This document shows, piece by piece, positions 50,681-55,398 of a stretch of DNA of 55,398 nt. Below the pieces are notes generated by a model, which did no database searches, had not been told where the DNA came from, and saw only the letters and a program-made list of their open reading frames with translations. Position numbers and translations under genes: made by a program. The first letter of the stretch is position 1; each line of letters begins with the position of its first letter. The DNA comes from Chondrus crispus. Taxonomy: Eukaryota; Rhodophyta; Florideophyceae; Gigartinales; Gigartinaceae. Location: positions 222,329 to 277,726 of the forward strand of contig NW_005178895.1 in the NCBI RefSeq assembly GCF_000350225.1, read 5' to 3'.

Positions 50681-51347
50681 TGTAGTATAACCCCCCCCTG
50701 GGGCTTTATTTTAGATTAGATCAACTCAGAATCGGATCGGTTACTGTAGGGCTCGATGCTCTACAGTACCACCACGTGTACCCCCAAGTACAGGGGGGCA
50801 CGTGTACACGTGTACGCGCGGAACGAAGAGCGCGCACACACGTGTACTGTCAGCCCCGATGGCTGACAGTATTACAGTGTCGACCGACCGCTACAGTACG
50901 TCGCTACAGTACATCGGTACTGTACTATTATGATAGGTTATTATGTACATTAAATATGGAGCGGACCGGCGGCGGTGGAGGAGGACAAGCACGGACTTGT
51001 CACCCACCGACCGTCAAGGTCCGACTTCCCGCTGATTCTAAGGTAGCGTTCGCTAACTACCTTAGAGCGGCACCGAGCGCGGGTTGAGGACGCGCGCGGT
51101 ACGCCCACGAGCCGGCTCCGCCTCCGCCCGTCGGTACTGGATCGTTACCCAGTACCGCGCCGGGGCGTCGAGGCGTCGAACCGCTCGCGCGTACCGGCGT
51201 CCTCCCCGTTCCCGCTCTACCACGCTACCCGGGCCCGCTGCCCGGTGCCGTTAGCTGGTGTCACGCTTCACCCCCGTCTTCCCGTTCGGACGGGGTCTAC
51301 GTCGAGCTGTGCATACACCCCTCTCCGTTGGGGGTGTTTATGCTACA
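50681..51347 (+). repeat. 5' LTR of element D (667 bp)
   Basis: It starts TGTAGTATAACC and ends TTTATGCTACA. It is close to the LTR of A and the solo LTR. Hairpins: about 50741-50768 (ACTGTAGGGC/GCTCTACAGT with one G-U), about 50845-50872 (TACTGTCAGCC/GGCTGACAGTA), about 50912-50934 (ACAGTAC/GTACTGT) and 51132-51157 (CGGTACTGG/CCAGTACCG). ATTAAATA near 50949 is a possible TATA box. Confidence 0.88.
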
Positions 51348-51427
51348 GTGGTCTCCCGACCTAGAAGACCCTGGAGTCCGATCTCCGAGAAGACTTCCGC
51401 TTCCCTCCGCGAACCGATCGCGTCGAG

Positions 51428-53998
51428 ATGAGCCAGGAGTTTGAGCCCTCGATCCGCTCCGAAGCGGCGGATCTGAGTCCGGCCGCTGTGCAGTCCCCAT
51501 CCGCCCCGTCGGGCGACGGCGACGCAGGTCCTCGTGACCGCGAACCGTCGCTCGGTTCCTCCGAGGAAAGAGCGGCGGCGAGGTTCGAACGCATAGCCGA
51601 ATACATCGAGGAAGTCCGTACTTCCCTCCGGATCGATGTATCGGACCATGTATACACTCGATGTATGGCCGAACTCCGCTCCCTGCGTGAAGGGAGGTTC
51701 GATAGAGTGACGCAGTCCTTAGAGAATCTCCGAGCACTGATCGACGAGTTACACTCGCGGATCGTGCTCGTCGAGGACTCCCGTTTCGCCTCGCCCGTAC
51801 CGTCCGGGCAAGGTCGCCCTGAGAGGCCGACCTCGGTGAGACGACCCGAGGACCGAACCTCTCCGTCCGCAGAGCAATTGGGTGCGTTCGCGCACCTCTC
51901 CGCTGAGCTCGACGCCACTCGTCGGCGTGCTCGTGACATGGAACGTACCATGGCCGAAAGGCTACCCGGTGCCCCCCCGAGAGGGCCCGGTGGTACCGTA
52001 CCTCCGAGCGCCGCCGCCCCCGAGGGTTGGCGTCCGACTGGTGCCGCTACCAGTCGGACTGCAGAAGGAAGCCGTCCTCCGATAGACGCGAACTTCGCGT
52101 CTGAGACCCAAGCCTTGCCGCCTATCGTCGGAAGTAGGCGGCAAGTGGACCGCGTATCGTACGCGGACGAAAAGGACCGTGGAGGAGCCGCCCGCGGATC
52201 CGGAGAACCGATGTTCTCCGTCGATCCCCGCTGGGGCGGCTACCCGCCGGCGAGTTACGCCGAGCATCCAGGTCCGGTAGACGTCCGTACGCTACCGGTT
52301 ACCTCCTTCGGCACGCTGGGTCCCGCTGAACCCGAGCTCGAGCCGGTACATACGATGATCCAAGAGTTCAGCGCCGTTGCTGACTATCGTATGTACCGCT
52401 TGGATAACACCTCGAGGCTCGTTACCTCGGGTGACGCGGGACGGATCGCGAAGTACGTCCAACGCTGTCGTGGGATCCGTCCCACGATGCGCAGCTTCGA
52501 CGGCACCGACCCGATCCAGCTGCTGCCGTTCTTGAAGGATATCCGGATCACCTTCAACGCGCAACACCTGACCGAAGGTGTTGCGGTACGAGTCCTCGCG
52601 CACTTCCTCGAGCGCGACGCGGAGCGCCTGTATACGAGTTATACGATGCGTGGCCTCCGCGCCGGCCAGCTCCACGACGACGTGAGCTGGCCGGGACTCG
52701 TGAATCAATTCTTAAAACGCTACCTCACGGACGACGTGTTAGGTGAAGCGTACGACGCTGTCGCTACGGCGCGACAGCAATCGCATGAGACGGAAAGCAC
52801 GTTTGCTGACCGACTCGAGACTGCCGCGTTCCGATGCACGGCAGTCTTCTCCGAACAGTCCCTCGCGCACTACTTCGTGCGGGGACTTGCACCGGCAACC
52901 CGTGCCGCAGTATCCGAAACTGTGCAAAGGCTGCCAGGCAGTCAGAAGACCGATCTTCCGACCATCCGCCGTATCGCTACGGCGGAAGGTACAACGTACC
53001 GCGCTCGGCGCGGTTTACCTCTGCCGGATTCGAAACCGGCAGGGAAGGCTGGCAGGACTACGAAGTCCGCCGCGACAAGTTCGCCCGCCTCGACCCTCCA
53101 TATCGGGGAGGATGAGTGGCAGGCCGACCCTGTCCTCATCACGCAAGGAGCAGGGCCCGTGGGGGCACGAACCCCCTCACCGATGTCGACCGGAACGACA
53201 TCGAGTTACGCGACCGCCTTCGCGGCCACTCCAAGAGTGGCAAGGGGTACGGACCCCCGGGTCGCAGAGCTCGACATATCGAGCCGAGATGCAGGAGGCG
53301 AAACGCCTCGCGTGCCCCTCCTCACCGATGAGGAGGCGCGGCACGCGGCGACCTTCGCCTCAACGGACGGCAGCGCGTACGTGTGCTGGCTATGCCGTAC
53401 GTACGGGCATGCCATGTACGCGTGCCCGTTCCTGTCGCCGGAACAACGGATGTTCACGGCGTACAGGAACTACCGCTACCAGATGGAGACGCGCCCCGGT
53501 GCGCGTAATCTCCTCCGGCAAGCGGTGGGCGAGGGCCGTCCCCCGCGTCAAGGTTTCCCGAACCGAACGGGTGGGGGCGCACGCTTCGCCCCCCGTGGAG
53601 GCGGGTACCGTCGTAACGAAGTCGACCGTCGGGATCGACCCGCCTATCGCCAGGCGGACACAAGGTACCCCCGACAAGGAGAAAGAGGGGACCGAGACCG
53701 TTCTCGGTTACCCCAACAGGTACAAAATGCGATAATGTACCTGCAAGACTGGGTAGAGGACCCGTACCCTCTACCCACGGAGGGTCACGAAGGAGAGCCG
53801 ACTCGCTTTATCCCCCATATCCTGCGACGACCGGACGCCGCAGGTCAAGGCCCGGAAGTACCGGAGTACTTCGCCAAGGCCGCCGAGCCGCAGTGGGGGA
53901 ATCGTCCCGACCCACGCGACCGGCTACCGGAAGAGGACCTGGCCGTCGATAGCCAGGAGGTTAGCTCCGATAGCACGGGTAGTTCGAAAAAAGGGTAA
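51428..53998 (+). CDS. Gag of element D, 856 aa, intact
   Basis: Same length and layout as the B gag: capsid-like region with RQQSHETESTFADRL, zinc knuckle CWLCRTYGHAMYAC, Gly/Arg-rich tail and GSSKKG end at an A6 run (53987-53992) followed by the same hairpin (53998-54034). ATG is 80 bp after the LTR. With no polymerase in this copy, it could at most supply Gag protein. Substitutions relative to B are few and the frame is fully open, which suggests recent activity or selection on Gag. Confidence 0.92.
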   Translation: MSQEFEPSIRSEAADLSPAAVQSPSAPSGDGDAGPRDREPSLGSSEERAAARFERIAEYIEEVRTSLRIDVSDHVYTRCMAELRSLREGRFDRVTQSLENLRALIDELHSRIVLVEDSRFASPVPSGQGRPERPTSVRRPEDRTSPSAEQLGAFAHLSAELDATRRRARDMERTMAERLPGAPPRGPGGTVPPSAAAPEGWRPTGAATSRTAEGSRPPIDANFASETQALPPIVGSRRQVDRVSYADEKDRGGAARGSGEPMFSVDPRWGGYPPASYAEHPGPVDVRTLPVTSFGTLGPAEPELEPVHTMIQEFSAVADYRMYRLDNTSRLVTSGDAGRIAKYVQRCRGIRPTMRSFDGTDPIQLLPFLKDIRITFNAQHLTEGVAVRVLAHFLERDAERLYTSYTMRGLRAGQLHDDVSWPGLVNQFLKRYLTDDVLGEAYDAVATARQQSHETESTFADRLETAAFRCTAVFSEQSLAHYFVRGLAPATRAAVSETVQRLPGSQKTDLPTIRRIATAEGTTYRARRGLPLPDSKPAGKAGRTTKSAATSSPASTLHIGEDEWQADPVLITQGAGPVGARTPSPMSTGTTSSYATAFAATPRVARGTDPRVAELDISSRDAGGETPRVPLLTDEEARHAATFASTDGSAYVCWLCRTYGHAMYACPFLSPEQRMFTAYRNYRYQMETRPGARNLLRQAVGEGRPPRQGFPNRTGGGARFAPRGGGYRRNEVDRRDRPAYRQADTRYPRQGERGDRDRSRLPQQVQNAIMYLQDWVEDPYPLPTEGHEGEPTRFIPHILRRPDAAGQGPEVPEYFAKAAEPQWGNRPDPRDRLPEEDLAVDSQEVSSDSTGSSKKG

Positions 53999-54034
53999 AG
54001 ACGGTTACGTACACGCGGTCGCGTGAGCCGTCTT
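53987..54034 (+). promoter_or_regulatory. gag-pol junction signal, copy in D
   Basis: A6 run, gag TAA and AAGACGG/CCGTCTT stem are the same as at 35028-35075 of B, at the same spacing. The pol frame is again open through the junction to the ATG at 54139. Confidence 0.45.
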
Positions 54035-54138
54035 TTCCCCACGAACTAGACCCGACCCCGCGTGCTCGCCAAGGACACGGGGGGTATTGTCCGATAATAC
54101 ATCCCCCGCTTCCGGAGGCGGGCACGGGAGCTCCTGTA

Positions 54139-55278
54139 ATGCCGATACAGGGGGGAGCGCACGTCGAGGCCTCCGAAGGCCCGACGTTAGGAGAACAAGA
54201 CACCGGGACAGCCGACGTCCCGGTGAGGCGTAACGATGGCAACGGGGGCAACGAGGACCGAAAAGATTCGGTCGACCCCCTGACTCCAGCGAGCCCAAGG
54301 TTGCCGGAGAAAGGTCCGTGTCGTACGGACTCGAGTAATCCGAGGGGCGCCACTGGTCCGCGGACGCCCCAAGGAAGGGGGAGAAGGAAACGCAAACGGG
54401 GCCAGCACCGAAATCGAGGGCCCCGGCGGAACGACCTCACCGATAAGGTCGCCCCGAAGGTTGTCGACGGCGTCGTTTGCCTTCTGACGTCGAAGATCTA
54501 CAACGTCCTCGGCTCGATAGCCACAGAGGGAAATGCATTTAAACCCCGCACGATCGCCGTTGATACGTGCTCGGGGTATAATCTGGTGAGGAAGGCCGAC
54601 CTTCCCCCCGATTGGACTCGTTACGTCGTGCACGATGCACCTCTGCCACGATTGGCAGGCGCGAATAGCAACCCCCTCAAGCTTTCGGCCGTCGTCCGCC
54701 TGGCGGTGCGGTTGAGGAACACGGTGTTCCGAATTCCGTTCGTAGTCGCAGACCAGCTCGCCGTGCCGGTCCTCCTCGGCACGGCCTTCATCGATACGCA
54801 CGTGCGATGTATCGACATCGAAGCTCAACGAATGGAGCTACGCCAAGGCGGTTCTGTCGCCATCGTTGACGGAAAGGGGGAGTCGACTCCCCCTACCAGG
54901 CGACACGGGCGACACACGGGTCGGCCAGACGTACGCGAGGAGGCCCCGCAAGCGATCCGAATCGCCCGCTGGGTTACCATCCCCGCGATGTCACAAGCCC
55001 GCGTGCGTGTGACAACCGCGGGGAGGGGCCTCGTGTTCCTGGAACCCAAGCCCTCACTCCAACACCGACATGGAGTGAGGCTGACGAATGGCGTCGCGGA
55101 GGTCCTACCGAATCAGACCTTCGACGTCATCGTCGCGAATTTCTCACGACGAGAAAGGAGGCTTCCGAAGCACACCGTCGTGGGATACGCGAAGCGCACC
55201 GCTCTACTGCAGTGGTTTTCCGCTTTCGGTGTCGTCCCCTACCTGGATCTGAGATCAGGGCACTCATTTCAAAAATAA
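54139..55278 (+). pseudogene. Pol of element D, truncated after protease
   Basis: The first 353 or so codons match pol of A and B, including the DTCSG protease motif and PVLLGTAFIDTHVR. Homology ends at 55198 (TVVGYAKR). The frame then runs 26 codons into unrelated sequence (TALLQWFSAFGVV) and stops at 55278. No reverse transcriptase is present. Confidence 0.88.
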
Positions 55279-55398
55279 GCTCATACACTCCTTGAACTGA
55301 GCACTGCACGCCCATCACCACTTCACTGTGAGTCACAGTCCTAAATCTAACGGCACTGTCGAGAGTGGTTGCAGAGAAGTTTTGCGGTGTTGCAGGGC
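55199..55398. other. Unassigned sequence after the break in D
   Basis: Different in character from the element. The final 200 bp are too short to identify as host flank or another insertion. Confidence 0.4.

Larger units (their letters stand above)
50681..55198 (+). mobile_element. Ty3/gypsy element D, 3' truncated
   Basis: 5' LTR (50681-51347), intact gag and the first part of pol follow the B arrangement base for base in spacing (gag to pol ATG distance 2711 in both). After 55198, inside pol beyond the protease, similarity to A and B stops abruptly. RT, RNase H, integrase and 3' LTR are absent from the window, so D is deleted, or interrupted by another insertion with the rest beyond the window. 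It begins 20 bp upstream of the gag ATG of element C. The target duplication cannot be tested. Confidence 0.88.

Noticed and set aside
51361..51951. 196-codon antisense frame over gag, also present in A (11824-12414) and B (32402-32992)
   Set aside because: Its conservation follows from that of gag on the other strand. GC-rich codons leave the opposite frame free of stops. Its composition (Ser/Arg runs) is that of a shadow frame.

Overview
The window looks like nuclear DNA of a eukaryote with small, mostly intron-poor genes sitting in a short island between large blocks of nested transposons. The genes with recognisable families are an LSm3 snRNP protein (one intron), a eukaryotic-type HIS6/ProFAR isomerase and a squalene synthase. 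Short intronless genes, GC-rich Ty3/gypsy blocks and an assembly gap fit a florideophyte red alga such as Chondrus crispus. That organism call is inference from gene style and memory, not a sequence match.

Layout. (1) 692-1894 is a deleted PIF/Harbinger derivative. (2) 5046-13108 is a decayed minus-strand Ty3/gypsy element A with a chromodomain: pol and gag carry stops and frameshifts, the 5' LTR lies at 12428-13108, and no left LTR is visible. (3) 13642-15457 is a larger, broken Harbinger element on the minus strand and the apparent relative of (1). (4) An N gap spans 15649-16072. (5) The gene island at about 16.1-23.1 kb holds an unidentified membrane-protein ORF, LSM3 (minus), HIS6 (plus), squalene synthase (minus) and a doubtful small ORF. 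A relic of a TRM1-type tRNA methyltransferase follows at about 24 kb. (6) 24.3-28.0 kb shows no recognisable gene and contains a perfect 59-nt palindrome.

(7) From 28.0 kb to about 50.7 kb lies a nest of elements around an old minus-strand Ty3/gypsy element C. Its integrase is interrupted by a Tigger/pogo-like DNA transposon, which is itself split by a solo LTR (TSD CTGAT). Its RT/RNase H region is interrupted by the complete 12.3-kb element B (31752-44086, TSD CCTTC). Its gag is interrupted by a piggyBac-domain transposon (46507-49340). (8) At 50681 element D, close to B in coding sequence, begins in the leader of C; its pol stops matching the family at 55198.

Element B is the most interesting object. 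It has two 637-bp LTRs differing at four positions, open gag and pol frames with a candidate -1 frameshift signal between them, and a 3.7-kb module after pol. The module is bounded by a 35-bp direct repeat of the polypurine tract region and holds a long open antisense reading frame. The LTRs of this superfamily share hairpins whose stems change in a compensatory way between copies. Alignments were made by eye, so distances and percentages are not given except where positions could be counted.
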